The notes: a model not told the origin generated them from the letters alone. A DNA stretch of 64,000 bases from Nitrobacteraceae bacterium AZCC 1564 (GCA_036924835.1 JBAGRR010000001.1:5099001-5163000), one strand, 5' to 3'; shown: positions 42,346 to 51,225, counted from the first letter of the stretch. A program made the numbers and translations.

Positions 42346-43266
42346 TCAGTGCCGTTTCATTGGAAGGACAAGGACCTGGCCGGGATAAATAAGATTCGGA
42401 TCCCGTATCCGGCCTCGGTTTGCCCGGTACACGAGCGCGTATCGTGTGCCGTCGCCATAAGTGATGCGGCCGATCCGCCACAGGCTGTCACCCGGGGATA
42501 CGACCGTGGTCAACTTCCTGGGTGCAACTGCCGGCGAGGTGACGCCTTCCTCCGACGCTGAGCTGCCAGGATGCGCCTGCGCGGGCCGCAAGGTGGCATT
42601 TGCCTGCGGCTTCGCGGCCTGCAAAGGCGGCTGGGGCTGCGAGCGTGCCTGAGACCCGCTCCCGGGAGTATACTCAGCGCGCGATTCCGCCGTGCGAGAG
42701 CTGGCTCCCGTGTCGCTCACCGTGAGCTTCACGCCCTGTTTGGACGATGCCACCGTCCCGTCCGGCAATCTTGCGCTCAACGTCAGCTCGTAGCTCCCCG
42801 CGGGAAGGTGGGGAGAAACCATAACGAATTGTCCAGATGCATCTGCAACCGCCTGATCAAGACGCTCGCTGCCGCGCAATAAGTCTACAGTCCCACCGGG
42901 GGCCGCCCTTCCGGCGATGACAGCGTCAGCGCCTTCAATGCGAACAACGTCAAAGGAGGGTGCGGATTGATCCGTGGCGACGGCGCTTGATGGTCCGGCG
43001 GATTCGGCTGCAACGGCCGCTGGCTTAGCCTCTGTCGCGGCGAGGGCAGGCGGGGCCTCGCTCCGAACGCCAAGTTGAGGCTGTGAAGGAAGTTCAGGCC
43101 GTGAAGGAAGTGCAGGCGGTGAAGGGCTCGTCGTTGCGGTGACGGGACCCCGTTCAAGCTTCTCCTCGTTCTGTACAAGCGGAACGCCGAAGATAAGTGC
43201 TGCACTGCATGCGGCGACAAGCACGGACGCCGACGCACCTATTTTGACTATCGAAGCAGATGTCAT
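42346..43266 (-). CDS. LysM-domain envelope protein
   Basis: The 306-residue protein has an N-terminal signal anchor (VKIGASASVLVAACSAALIFGVP), a Pro/Glu/Ala linker, an immunoglobulin-like segment (VVRIEGADAVIAGRAAPGGTVDLLRG; GSYELTLSARLPDG), a second Gln/Pro/Ala linker and a C-terminal LysM (VVSPGDSLWRIGRITYGDGTRYALVYRAN ... NLIYPGQVLVLP) that binds peptidoglycan. This is the usual rhizobial LysM scaffold protein. ATG 43266 is preferred over one seven codons upstream since it follows GGGGTGA. Confidence 0.8.
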   Translation of the reverse strand: MTSASIVKIGASASVLVAACSAALIFGVPLVQNEEKLERGPVTATTSPSPPALPSRPELPSQPQLGVRSEAPPALAATEAKPAAVAAESAGPSSAVATDQSAPSFDVVRIEGADAVIAGRAAPGGTVDLLRGSERLDQAVADASGQFVMVSPHLPAGSYELTLSARLPDGTVASSKQGVKLTVSDTGASSRTAESRAEYTPGSGSQARSQPQPPLQAAKPQANATLRPAQAHPGSSASEEGVTSPAVAPRKLTTVVSPGDSLWRIGRITYGDGTRYALVYRANRGRIRDPNLIYPGQVLVLPMKRH

Positions 43267-43589
43267 AACGATCACCCCTGGCCCCACCGATCGCTATCAG
43301 CCTTCTGCGTTGAGCCTGCGCCGATTTTAGCCGTTCATCAAGTCCTGCTGAGCAAAGATTCGTCGGTCAATTGTGCTGACCAACGCCGTTCGCCGACCGT
43401 GTGCTTACTGCGGAAACCTTGCTCGAATGAGACTCTCTCTCCAGCGTTCGCGGGTTCGGCGCTGCATGGAGGCGGAGGCGCTTCGCCTTCGGTGCGGCTC
43501 TGCCGTTCGCGCTCGTTCAGCCGTTCGGCCTATACGGGGTTCAAGGGCATTGTGGGGCGAGGGGCCGGGCGTGCGACGCCGGCAATGGC
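43267..43589. other. gap with an AIGSAYTGLKGI module
   Basis: No gene is seen. 43519-43562 reads RSAYTGFKGIVGRG, the fourth copy of the module also at 3901, 9808 and 15742. It ends just before the arsenic cluster. Confidence 0.45.
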
Positions 43590-44009
43590 TTAGTGACCAG
43601 CGCGCGCCGATGTGTTGATGACCTCGCCATCCTCTTTCACGAATTCACCGATGTTCGGATTTGGAAGGATGTCGAGCACAGCTTCTGACGGGCGGCAGAG
43701 TTTGACCCCCTTCGGCGTCACGACGATGGGCCGGTTGATCAGGATCGGATGAGCGAGCATCGCGTCGAGTAGCTGATCATCCGAGAGGGATGCATCACCC
43801 AGATTCAACTCCGCATAGGGCGTGCCTTTTTCGCGCAGCACCGCGCGAACGGACATGCCCATGGCCGCGATCAACTCCTTCAACCGTTCACGTGATGGAG
43901 GCGTCTTGAGATATTCAATGATAGTCGGCTCGACGCCGCTCTGGCGGATCATCGCCAGTGTGTTGCGCGACGTGCCGCAGTCGGGATTGTGATAGATGGT
44001 GACGGTCAT
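43590..44009 (-). CDS. arsC: arsenate reductase, glutaredoxin-dependent type
   Basis: The 139-residue protein has the ArsC active site NPDCGTSRNTL (Cys 12), the VEYLKTPPSRERL-like helix, REKGTPYAEL and NRPIVVTPKGVKLCRPSE with the catalytic Arg. It reduces arsenate to arsenite with glutathione and glutaredoxin. Its ATG overlaps the stop of the Acr3 gene by four bases, so the two are translationally coupled. It is the last gene of the leftward ars operon. Confidence 0.92.
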   Translation of the reverse strand: MTVTIYHNPDCGTSRNTLAMIRQSGVEPTIIEYLKTPPSRERLKELIAAMGMSVRAVLREKGTPYAELNLGDASLSDDQLLDAMLAHPILINRPIVVTPKGVKLCRPSEAVLDILPNPNIGEFVKEDGEVINTSARAGH

Positions 44010-45052
44010 ACTCGCGCATCCACTTTCTGCTGAGCGGGCGGGGCAGATTCGTACCAACCGCGCGTCGCCTTTACGATCTTGACCACTGAGAGCATGACCG
44101 GCACTTCCACCAGAACGCCCACGACGGTGGCAAGAGCCGCACCTGAGTTGAGGCCGAACAGGCTGATCGCGGCTGCGACCGCCAACTCAAAGAAATTGCT
44201 GGCGCCAATGAGGGCCGCAGGAGCCGCCACACACCAAGCGACGCCGAACCGCCGGCTGAGCCAGTAGGCAAGGCCCGCATTGAGATAGACCTGGATCAGA
44301 ATTGGCACTGCCAGGATTGCGATCACGATGGGCTGCGCGAGGATCTGGTCGCCCTGGAACCCGAACAACAGGATCAGCGTGGCGAGCAATGCCACCAGTG
44401 ACACCGGCTGCAATGCATGCATCGTTCTGTCGAAAGAGCCATTCGCCAGCAGCATCCGCCGCCACAGTTGAGCGATGACAACAGGCACGACAATATAAAG
44501 TGCAACCGAAAGCAGTAATGTATCCCACGGGACGGAAATGGACGCGACACCAAGCAAGAGGCCAACGAGCGGAGCGAACAGGAAGATCATCAGCACGTCG
44601 TTCAGCGCCACTTGGCTCAGGGTGTAGTGCGGCTCGCCATTGCAGAGGTTAGACCACACGAAGACCATCGCCGTGCACGGTGCGGCCGCCAACAAAATCA
44701 GCCCTGCGATGTAGGAAGGAATTTGTGCGGCAGGCAGCATCGGTGCAAACACATGGCCGATGAAAAATGTGCCCAGCAACGCCATGGAGAACGGTTTCAC
44801 CGCCCAGTTGATGAACAACGTGACGCCGATGCCGCGCCAGTGCTCGCGAACCTGGCCGAGCGCGCCGAAGTCGATCTTCAGCAGCATGGGAATAATCATC
44901 AACCAGATCAGGATCGCCACCGGCATGTTGACCTTGGCGATTTCGGCCCCGGCGATAACGCCGAACAGTCCGGGCATGACGTGGCCGAGCGCAACCCCTG
45001 CAACGATGCAAAGGGCCACCCACAGCGAGAGATAGCGTTCGAAGATATTCAT
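44006..45052 (-). CDS. acr3: Acr3-family arsenite efflux permease
   Basis: The 348-residue inner-membrane protein has ten hydrophobic helices and the ACR3 signatures FERYLSLWVALCIVAGVALG and APCTAMVFVWSNLCNGEPHYTL, which contains the Cys essential for As(III) export, plus APLVGLLLGV. It expels arsenite using the proton gradient. ATG 45052 lies one base past the stop of the upstream reductase gene. The tail (YESAPPAQQKVDARV) overlaps the next gene. Confidence 0.93.
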   Translation of the reverse strand: MNIFERYLSLWVALCIVAGVALGHVMPGLFGVIAGAEIAKVNMPVAILIWLMIIPMLLKIDFGALGQVREHWRGIGVTLFINWAVKPFSMALLGTFFIGHVFAPMLPAAQIPSYIAGLILLAAAPCTAMVFVWSNLCNGEPHYTLSQVALNDVLMIFLFAPLVGLLLGVASISVPWDTLLLSVALYIVVPVVIAQLWRRMLLANGSFDRTMHALQPVSLVALLATLILLFGFQGDQILAQPIVIAILAVPILIQVYLNAGLAYWLSRRFGVAWCVAAPAALIGASNFFELAVAAAISLFGLNSGAALATVVGVLVEVPVMLSVVKIVKATRGWYESAPPAQQKVDARV

Positions 45053-45053
45053 G

Positions 45054-45581
45054 TCAGGCCACATCCGGACGGCGAGAAGTTGCGCCTTCACTGTTGCCGA
45101 TGTCGCGCAGCTTGGTGCCGAGCGATAATTTATCGATGCTGCCGAGCGGCAGGCTCATGAAGCTGCCTAAACGGTTCTTCAGATAGCGAAATGCGGTGAT
45201 GAACGCGGTATGCTTTTCAAGGTCGGTGCCTTCGACAGCGGCCGGATCCTCTATTCCCCAGTGCGCAGTCATCGGCTGGCCTGGCCAGACTGGACAGGTT
45301 TCGCCTGCCGCGCTGTCGCAAACGGTGAAAACGAAATCCATGACCGGGGCGTCGGGCCTGGCGAATTCCAGCCAACTTTTCGAGCGCATACCGTCAGCAG
45401 GATAGCCGAGGCTCTCAAGCACCTTGAGCGCGAATGGATTGACCTGGCCCTTGGGGTCGCTGCCTGCAGAGAAGGCGCGGAAGCGGCCTTGTCCATCTTT
45501 ACGCAGAATGGACTCCGCGAGGATCGAACGTGCCGAATTGCCCGTGCAGAGAAAAAGCACATTGTAGATTCTATCAGACAT
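45054..45581 (-). CDS. arsC: arsenate reductase, LMW phosphatase/thioredoxin type
   Basis: The 175-residue protein begins IYNVLFLCTGNSARSILAE, the P-loop CxGNSxR of low-molecular-weight phosphatase-like arsenate reductases, and continues with AFSAGSDPKG, DFVFTVCDSAAGETCPVWPGQP (the Cys pair used in disulfide relay) and HWGIEDPA. It is unrelated to the glutaredoxin-type enzyme two genes downstream. ATG 45581 is within the overlap with the arsR end. Confidence 0.92.
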   Translation of the reverse strand: MSDRIYNVLFLCTGNSARSILAESILRKDGQGRFRAFSAGSDPKGQVNPFALKVLESLGYPADGMRSKSWLEFARPDAPVMDFVFTVCDSAAGETCPVWPGQPMTAHWGIEDPAAVEGTDLEKHTAFITAFRYLKNRLGSFMSLPLGSIDKLSLGTKLRDIGNSEGATSRRPDVA

Positions 45582-45942
45582 GGGACTTGGCCTTGTTTTT
45601 CTTTTGGGGAGGGCAGCAAGGAGTGAGGCTTTCAATCAGCGGCGCGCAGATTTCCGTGTGTCCGCCGCAGCAGTCCTGCAGCAGGAACAGCGCGACTTCC
45701 CGGAAGGCATCGAGATTGGCGCGGTAGATGATCGAGCGGCTTTGACGCTCCGCCGTAACGAGGTTGGCGCGGGTTAGGATCGCCAAGTGCGAAGACATCG
45801 TGTTCTGCGGCACTTCGCATAACCGCGCTAGTTCGCCCGCCGCGATGCCATCGGGCTCGTATTCGACGAGCTTGCGGAAGGCATCCATTCGGGTGGTTTG
45901 AGCGAGTGCGGCCAAAGCCGCGATAGCCTGTACTGTATCCAT
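45574..45942 (-). CDS. arsR: ArsR-family repressor (leftward operon)
   Basis: The 122-residue winged-helix protein has AALAQTTRMDAFRKLVEYEPDGIAAGELARLCEVPQNTMSSHLAILTRANLV and RSIIYRAN. The usual helix-3 CVC metal site is replaced by LCEVPQ, but a Cys pair near the C-terminus (DCCGG and PCCPP) may bind As(III). An operator dyad overlaps its start codon, so it probably represses itself and the operon. Confidence 0.9.
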   Translation of the reverse strand: MDTVQAIAALAALAQTTRMDAFRKLVEYEPDGIAAGELARLCEVPQNTMSSHLAILTRANLVTAERQSRSIIYRANLDAFREVALFLLQDCCGGHTEICAPLIESLTPCCPPQKKNKAKSHV

Positions 45943-45961
45943 ATATCGAGAATAATGGATA
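45936..45961. promoter_or_regulatory. operator dyad at the arsR start
   Basis: TATCCAT and ATGGATA form 7 bp arms around 12 bases, overlapping the ATG of the leftward arsR. ArsR operators are dyads of this size and often overlap the promoter or start. Confidence 0.5.
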
Positions 45962-45997
45962 TAATGCTTCCGTCAAGAGGGATTGACGCCGAAAACC

Positions 45998-46021
45998 ATA
46001 TTTCTATAATTCTAGAAATAT
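45998..46021. promoter_or_regulatory. operator dyad for the rightward ArsR
   Basis: ATATTTCTA and TAGAAATAT are perfect 9 bp arms with six bases between, 18 bp before ATG 46039. A half-site with the same ATATTTCTA recurs at 46378-46386 before the flavoprotein gene. Confidence 0.55.
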
Positions 46022-46038
46022 GAATGGAGTTGAAGCGC

Positions 46039-46356
46039 ATGAAGCTGGATGACGCGGCTGCTCGCCTCGAAGCGCTCGGCAATCCGACGCGCCTTAAAAT
46101 CTACCGGGCGCTGGTCCGCGCCGGACATGCGGGGATGCCGGTCGGACACTTGCAGGACAAGCTCAAGATCGCAGCCTCCACACTTTCGCATCACATCAAG
46201 GCGCTGGTCACTGCGAACCTTGTGACACAGCAGCGCGAGGCAACCACACTGCGCTGCGTTGCGAACTACGACACCATGCAAGGGCTCGTGGATTTCCTCG
46301 TCGCTGAGTGTTGCGCCGACGAAGTTGGATGCAAGGACACAAAGAGTGCGGCATGA
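46039..46356 (+). CDS. arsR: ArsR-family repressor (rightward operon)
   Basis: The 105-residue winged-helix protein has LEALGNPTRLKIYRALVRAGHAGMPVGHLQDKLKIAASTLSHHIKAL and a C-terminal ECCADEVGC Cys cluster suited to As(III). It is only distantly like the leftward ArsR. ATG 46039 follows GGAG at nine bases; ATG 46024 touches the operator and lacks a ribosome site. Heads the flavoprotein-MFS operon. Confidence 0.87.
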   Translation: MKLDDAAARLEALGNPTRLKIYRALVRAGHAGMPVGHLQDKLKIAASTLSHHIKALVTANLVTQQREATTLRCVANYDTMQGLVDFLVAECCADEVGCKDTKSAA

Positions 46357-46377
46357 GTTGTCGCGGCTCTTATTTCG

Positions 46378-46386
46378 ATATTTCTA
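46378..46386. promoter_or_regulatory. ArsR half-site upstream of the flavoprotein
   Basis: ATATTTCTA repeats one arm of the 45998 dyad, 19 bp before ATG 46405, with AGGAG between. It could give a second repressor contact. Confidence 0.35.
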
Positions 46387-46404
46387 GTTTTACAGGAGTA
46401 TGAG

Positions 46405-47766
46405 ATGAGCCAAACAAAGACGGTTGCGATCATCGGGGCAGGGCCTGTGGGTCTTGCTGCCGCCGCGCATGTGCTTGAGCAGGGGCTGGTGCCGGTGGTG
46501 CTTGAACGGGGGCCGGATGCGGCCTATGCCGTTAGACAGTGGGCGCACGTTCAGCTTTTCTCCCCGTGGGAATACAACGTCGATAAGGCTGCCGCGCAGC
46601 TCCTCGCCGATATTGGCTGGAACACGCCGGAGCCAACAGAGTATCCAACGGGCGGCGAATTGGTTGAGCGCTACCTTGCGCCGTTGGCAACGCAAACGGT
46701 GTTGAAGGACTACATCAAACTATCAAGCCGCGTGATTTCAGTGAGCCGTGTTGGCTTCGACAAATTGAAATCAAAGGGGCGCGAGGCTGCACCATTTGCG
46801 CTGCGCTATGAGAATGGCGCAGGTCCGAAAACTTTACAGGCCGATGCCATCATCGATGTGTCGGGCACGTGGTTCACGCCCAATCCCGGCGGTGCGAGCG
46901 GCGTTGCGGCGATCGGCGAAAAGGAATCCTCGGCGCGCATTCGCTACGGCATGCCGGACGTGCTCGGCAAAGATCGCGCGCGCTACGAAGGAAAGGTTGT
47001 CGCCGTGCTCGGCGCGGGACACTCGGCGGTCGGCACGCTGCTTGATCTTGCCAAGCTAAAGGAGATTTCGCCAGCGACCGAACCGGTCTGGCTGCTTCGC
47101 GGCAACAATCCAGCGAAAGCCTTTGGCGGTGGCGCGAATGATAAGCTCGTGGCGCGTGGCGAGCTTGGAAGTTCCTTTGCGGCCTTGGTGACCAAAGGAG
47201 ATATCCGCGTTGAGACTGAGTTCCAGCTTACGCATATCAGCGAAACGGGATCACGGCTGCGGATTGGCGCTGGATCATCGTGCTGCGGACGGCACATCAT
47301 GGCGGATGAAGTGATCGTCGCTACCGGCTTCCGTCCTGATTTTGATTTCCTACGCGAGTTGCGGCTCGAACTCGATCCCGCGACGGAGGCGCCGCCAAAG
47401 CTTGCTCCGCTGATTGATCCCAACGAGCATAGTTGCGGCACCGTACGCCCGCATGGTGCAGCAGAACTCATGCAGCCCGAGCCCGGTTTATATTTCGCGG
47501 GAATGAAGTCTTACGGACGCGCGCCGACATTCTTGATGATTACAGGTTATGAACAGGTTCGCTCCATCGCGGCCCATATCGCAGGCGACATGGAGGCGGC
47601 GGCACGCGTTGAGCTTGAATTGCCGGAGACCGGTGTCTGCACGCGCGGCGTTGGACCCGCTGCATCATCGTGTTGCGGCGGGCCTGTACTTGAACGCCCA
47701 GATGCTTGCTGTCTGGCCGATGTCATCGCCAAAGACGACGGCAAGTCCGGCTGTGGTTGTGGCTAA
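46405..47766 (+). CDS. ArsO-like FAD-dependent flavoprotein with Cys-rich tail
   Basis: The 453-residue protein has an FAD fold (VAIIGAGPVGLAAAAHVLEQG), a second nucleotide fold (GKVVAVLGAGHSAVGTLLDL) and ATGFRPDF, like flavin monooxygenases. The end is Cys-rich: ASSCCGGPVL, DACCLAD and SGCGCG; an internal SSCCGRH also occurs. This Cys content and the ars context resemble ArsO-type proteins of arsenic islands. The reaction is not known; arsenical oxidation or binding is inferred. Confidence 0.78.
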   Translation: MSQTKTVAIIGAGPVGLAAAAHVLEQGLVPVVLERGPDAAYAVRQWAHVQLFSPWEYNVDKAAAQLLADIGWNTPEPTEYPTGGELVERYLAPLATQTVLKDYIKLSSRVISVSRVGFDKLKSKGREAAPFALRYENGAGPKTLQADAIIDVSGTWFTPNPGGASGVAAIGEKESSARIRYGMPDVLGKDRARYEGKVVAVLGAGHSAVGTLLDLAKLKEISPATEPVWLLRGNNPAKAFGGGANDKLVARGELGSSFAALVTKGDIRVETEFQLTHISETGSRLRIGAGSSCCGRHIMADEVIVATGFRPDFDFLRELRLELDPATEAPPKLAPLIDPNEHSCGTVRPHGAAELMQPEPGLYFAGMKSYGRAPTFLMITGYEQVRSIAAHIAGDMEAAARVELELPETGVCTRGVGPAASSCCGGPVLERPDACCLADVIAKDDGKSGCGCG

Positions 47767-47784
47767 AAAAGAAAAGAATATCGC

Positions 47785-48948
47785 GTGAATAAGCAGCAGC
47801 TCCCGCTCATCCTGGTGCTGGGCACAACGCAAACGCTGGCATGGGCATCGAGTTACTACCTTCCGGCCATCCTCGCAGATCCGATCGCCCATGAGCTTGG
47901 GATATCGACGAACTGGTTCTTTGCGGCGTTTTCCGCAGCGCTCGTGATTTCGGGACTGCTCGGTCCTCGCGTCGGACGCCAGATCGATCTGGTGGGCGGC
48001 CGTCAGGTCTTGTCGATTTCAAATCTTGTGTTCGCGGCGGGGCTTGCAATGCTCGGAAGCGCGCACTCTTTGCTCATTCTCTCGCTTGCGTGGCTCATGC
48101 TCGGGATCGGCATGGGCCTCGGGCTCTATGATGCGGCGTTCGGCGCGCTGGGCCGCATTTACGGAGACAAGGCGCGATCGGCGATCACCGGCATAACGTT
48201 GCTCGCTGGATTTGCGAGCACAATCGGATGGCCGCTATCTGCATGGGGGCTTGAGACGATCGGTTGGCGCAACACCTGCTACGCGTGGGCCATCGCTCAT
48301 ATCGCGATCGGCCTGCCGCTCAACCTTTTCCTTTTGCCGCAGGTCAAACGCAAAGCGACTGTCGAAGCCAATCAGTCCAAGCCGCATATCGCGATCGACC
48401 GCACGATGCTTCTATTGGGCTTTACCTTTGCGGCGGCATGGACGGTGACTGGCGCAATGGCCGCGCATCTTCCGCGTATCCTTGAAGCCGCTGGCGCGAC
48501 GAGTGTACAGGCGGTGGCTGCAGGAGCCTTCATCGGCCCCGCTCAAGTGCTCGCGCGTATCGTGGAAGCGAGTTTTCTTAACCGATACCATCCGCTGATT
48601 TCCACACGGCTGGCCTGTCTCACGCATCCAATTGGAGCGGCAATTCTTGCGGCCTTCGGCGGCGTGGCGGCTACGGCTTTCGCGATCTTCCATGGCAGCG
48701 GCAATGGGATTCTCACCATCGCACGGGGGACGTTGCCGCTCGCGATCTTTGGTCCGGACAACTACGGATACCGGCTCGGTATTCTTGGTGCGCCGTCGCG
48801 CGTCGCACAGGCGATGGCGCCCTTGGCGTTCAGTGTTCTGATCGATCGGCTGGGCGCAGGTGTGCTGGTCGTCTCTTCGCTATTGAGCCTATCGGCATTT
48901 GCGGCGATGTGCCTCGTCAGGTCGAAGGTGTCTCAAGCCGCGGGCTAA
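47785..48948 (+). CDS. MFS transporter of the arsenic cluster
   Basis: The 387-residue protein has about 12 membrane helices with the MFS loop GPRVGRQIDLVGGRQVL and a GIGMGLGLYDAAFGALGRIYG segment. It starts at GTG 47785, 19 bp after the flavoprotein, with only a weak AAAGAA ribosome site. By position it probably exports an arsenical produced or bound by the flavoprotein. No homologue with known substrate can be named from sequence alone. Confidence 0.82.
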   Translation: MNKQQLPLILVLGTTQTLAWASSYYLPAILADPIAHELGISTNWFFAAFSAALVISGLLGPRVGRQIDLVGGRQVLSISNLVFAAGLAMLGSAHSLLILSLAWLMLGIGMGLGLYDAAFGALGRIYGDKARSAITGITLLAGFASTIGWPLSAWGLETIGWRNTCYAWAIAHIAIGLPLNLFLLPQVKRKATVEANQSKPHIAIDRTMLLLGFTFAAAWTVTGAMAAHLPRILEAAGATSVQAVAAGAFIGPAQVLARIVEASFLNRYHPLISTRLACLTHPIGAAILAAFGGVAATAFAIFHGSGNGILTIARGTLPLAIFGPDNYGYRLGILGAPSRVAQAMAPLAFSVLIDRLGAGVLVVSSLLSLSAFAAMCLVRSKVSQAAG

Positions 48949-48998
48949 TCCGTCAAAAACGTTTGAACATCGTTGTTTCAGTCCGCAATTCAAGCAAC

Positions 48999-49072
48999 GA
49001 TTGTCACGGTGCGAGCGCGCGAACGTGCCCGATGGGGCATGAGCCTTACTCTTGCTTGCGTTCGCGGTGTTG
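48999..49072 (+). pseudogene. decayed copy of the permease C-terminal segment
   Basis: The frame reads VRARERARWGMSLTLACVRG, aligning to the permease tail for about 20 residues before diverging. It joins a hairpin directly. Confidence 0.5.
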
Positions 49073-49174
49073 CTGGTGGTCCGATTCTAACGTTCGCAAG
49101 AGTGCCTTTCGCAAGAGTGCCTTTGGTAAGAGTGCCTGACGAGACGGGATGCGAACGTTAGAATCGGACCACTA
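49073..49174. repeat. CTAG hairpin with expanded loop
   Basis: The stem GGTCCGATTCTAACGTTCGC pairs with GCGAACGTTAGAATCGGACC. The loop holds three copies of a 15 bp unit (GCAAGAGTGCCTTTC twice, then GTAAGAGTGCCTGAC), while other elements of this class hold one. Its loop is reversed relative to 52064-52137. Confidence 0.75.
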
Positions 49175-49277
49175 AAGCGCGATGAGATCAGGATGAATCA
49201 TCATCGCGCTTTAGGTTATTGTTTGAGCATGATCTTTTCGGAAAACCGCTGCACACTTTTCCAAGATCATGCTCTAG
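49173..49277. repeat. palindromic repeat R2, copy 3
   Basis: It is the same two-hairpin unit as 39033-39136, with a CCAAGATC change in the second stem. It starts at the last two bases of the CTAG hairpin, and its closing CTAG supplies the TAG stop of the carbonic anhydrase read from the other strand. Confidence 0.9.
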
Positions 49278-49867
49278 CCCGTCGCCTTTCCTGCAGCTGT
49301 CGCCTCAGTCACTTCGTCCAGGTGCCCCGTCTTTACATCGTAGATAAATCCATAAATCGAGACGTGCTTCGGTACGAGCGGATGGGTACGGATCCGCTGT
49401 ACGTCTTCGACGACGCTCTTCGCGTTGTCCTCGAAGGTGTGCCAATGGATAAATTTTCCAGCCACAGAACCTCCGCCGTGTTTTGGGTTCGACCACTCCT
49501 TGCCGTCAAATTGCGCAGTGCTCAGATCATCCGCGAGAAGGTCGCCGATGATTTCGTTGGTGAACAGTTGCATTCCGCAATCGCTGTGGTGGATCACGAA
49601 CCATTCGTTAGTTCCAAGCAGCTTGTGAGAGATAACGAGCGAGCGAATTGCATCATCGGTTGCACGGCCACCTGCATTTCGGATGACGTGGGCATCCCCT
49701 TCCGAAAGGCCCGCATATTTTGCAGGATCGAGCCGAGCATCCATGCAAGTGAGAATCGCGAAATGCCGAGCTGGAGGCAACGCAAGCTTGCTCTTGTTAC
49801 CGAAGTCGCTGGCGTATTTTTCGTTCGCCGAAACGATTTCCTTGAATACGGTGCTGCGCGTCCTCAT
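49274..49867 (-). CDS. beta-class carbonic anhydrase
   Basis: The 197-residue protein has beta-carbonic-anhydrase zinc ligands: [13 protein letters not shown] (Cys, with the Asp-Arg dyad) and [13 protein letters not shown] (His and Cys), plus [17 protein letters not shown]. It hydrates CO2 in the cytoplasm. C-terminal [18 protein letters not shown] is conserved in the family. The stop TAG lies in the end of repeat R2 copy 3. Upstream is a gene-free gap. Confidence 0.92.
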   Translation of the reverse strand: MRTRSTVFKEIVSANEKYASDFGNKSKLALPPARHFAILTCMDARLDPAKYAGLSEGDAHVIRNAGGRATDDAIRSLVISHKLLGTNEWFVIHHSDCGMQLFTNEIIGDLLADDLSTAQFDGKEWSNPKHGGGSVAGKFIHWHTFEDNAKSVVEDVQRIRTHPLVPKHVSIYGFIYDVKTGHLDEVTEATAAGKATG

Positions 49868-50358
49868 GGTAGATATCCATCGGTTGCAAACACGCGATCA
49901 AAGCAAAATGAGATCAGCGCGCAGACGGCCGGTCAAGATAATTGATTTTCGTATTTTGCGACAACGCGAAACGAACTGTGTCGGGAACCGCCGCGCATCG
50001 GGTCAAAACATTCCAATTGCCGAAGTGGGGCGCGAACCCTCGATCAATTTGCGCGGAGTGGACGGCGACTGAGCACACCTGACCGGAGTGAGATCACACC
50101 TGCATGCGGCGCTCGGCACGACGTCGTCGGGTTCTCCGCGTGCTCAATTCGGCACCTAATGGGGCCAGCGGGGTGCGAAGCGGCTCGGTTGAAATCGTTG
50201 TCGGCCGCACGATGGCCACATGCGATAGCATCAGCGCTCTGCGCCTAAAGCGCGATGAGATCAGGATGAATCATCATCGCGCTTTAGGTTATTGTTTGAG
50301 CATGATCTTTTCGGAAAACCGCTGCACACTTTTCCGGATCATGCTTTAGCGCTTCGGC
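49868..50358. other. gene-free gap
   Basis: I see no gene, tRNA or hairpin array here. R2 copy 4 occupies 50246-50349, just before the VOC gene's stop. GACTGAGCACACCTGACCGGAG near 50069 contains a short CACACCTG repeat (also at 50095). Confidence 0.4.
50246..50349. repeat. palindromic repeat R2, copy 4
   Basis: It is near-identical to copy 2 over its length (TAAAGCGCGATGAGATCAGG to TTTTCCGGATCATGC, then TTTAG). It ends nine bases before the stop codon of the VOC gene on the minus strand. Confidence 0.9.
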
Positions 50359-51225
50359 TTAGCGCTTCCTGGGCATCACCATCCTGCCTCGTGAAGCAAT
50401 GTCACCCCATTTGGCGGACCAGCCGACTTCCGAGGTGGAGGGGCGCTCGGCGCCTTCCTGACCCCAAGCACCCTGCAGCGCAAACAACGCGCCTTGAGGA
50501 TCAACGCATCGCGCGATCCAGCAACCATCAGGCAATTCGATCGGACCCTGGAGGATGCGGCCTCCGCCAGCATTGACGCGCTCGGCCGCTGCGCCAATGT
50601 CATCGACATTGAAGTAATAAAGCCAACATGGCTGAGACACGCTCGGACGCTTGGTGAGCATGCCGCCGATCGTCTGCCCGGCTACTGAGAACAATTGATA
50701 CAAATCTGCCGGATCGGTTTCACCGTTGGCCTTCTGCCAGCCAAAAAGCGCGCCGTAAAAATCAAAGATCTTGTTGCGGTCTTCAGCCAGCAACTCGTGC
50801 CAGCCCACACGCGCAGGCTCATCCAACCCGCCGTCTTGTCGTAGGCCATATGTCAGACCAGCGACCAGCGCAAAAGTCGCCTTTTGTGGATCGGCGACCA
50901 CTGAAACCCGGCCGATATTGGTGTCCGTTGGCGGTAGCAAGATAGCGCCGCCAAGACGCCTGACCTGTGTGGCCGTCGCATCCATGTCATCGACTGCGAC
51001 GTAGCCGACCCATCTCGGAGTTGCTCCCAATCGCTGCGCGTCTTCCGGGAGATCCATAAGCCCGCCGACCGGAACGTCGCCGGCAGTCAGCACCGCGTAG
51101 GCGAGTTCCGGCGTCGACGCATCCTTCACATGCCAGCCGACGACGTTGCCATAAAAGGCGCCTGCTTCCGCGCGGTCCGTGGTCAGGAGTTCATACCAAG
51201 CGAAGGATCCAATTTGATCGACCAC
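50359..51225 (-). CDS. two-module VOC-family protein
   Basis: The 288-residue protein holds two VOC modules, about residues 3-120 (GSFAWYELLTTDRAEAGAFYGNVVGW; VSVVADPQKATFALVAG) and 130-255 (VGWHELLAEDRNKIFDFYGALFGW; CVDPQGALFALQG). Such tandem proteins (CFP-30B type) have few conserved metal ligands and are often non-enzymatic. GTG 51225 gives the standard module start and follows GGAG; longer frames run into unlike sequence. Confidence 0.8.
   Translation of the reverse strand: MVDQIGSFAWYELLTTDRAEAGAFYGNVVGWHVKDASTPELAYAVLTAGDVPVGGLMDLPEDAQRLGATPRWVGYVAVDDMDATATQVRRLGGAILLPPTDTNIGRVSVVADPQKATFALVAGLTYGLRQDGGLDEPARVGWHELLAEDRNKIFDFYGALFGWQKANGETDPADLYQLFSVAGQTIGGMLTKRPSVSQPCWLYYFNVDDIGAAAERVNAGGGRILQGPIELPDGCWIARCVDPQGALFALQGAWGQEGAERPSTSEVGWSAKWGDIASRGRMVMPRKR

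Larger units (their letters stand above)
48949..49273. other. gap of remnants and repeats
   Basis: 48999-49072 is a decayed copy of the zinc permease tail (RARERARWGMSLTLACVRGV). It runs into a CTAG hairpin (49073-49174) and then repeat R2 (49173-49277). No gene is present. Confidence 0.6.

Noticed and set aside
50020..50060. tRNA-like segment (GGGGCGCGAACCCTCGATCAA)
   Set aside because: No acceptor stem or anticodon arm can be formed around it.
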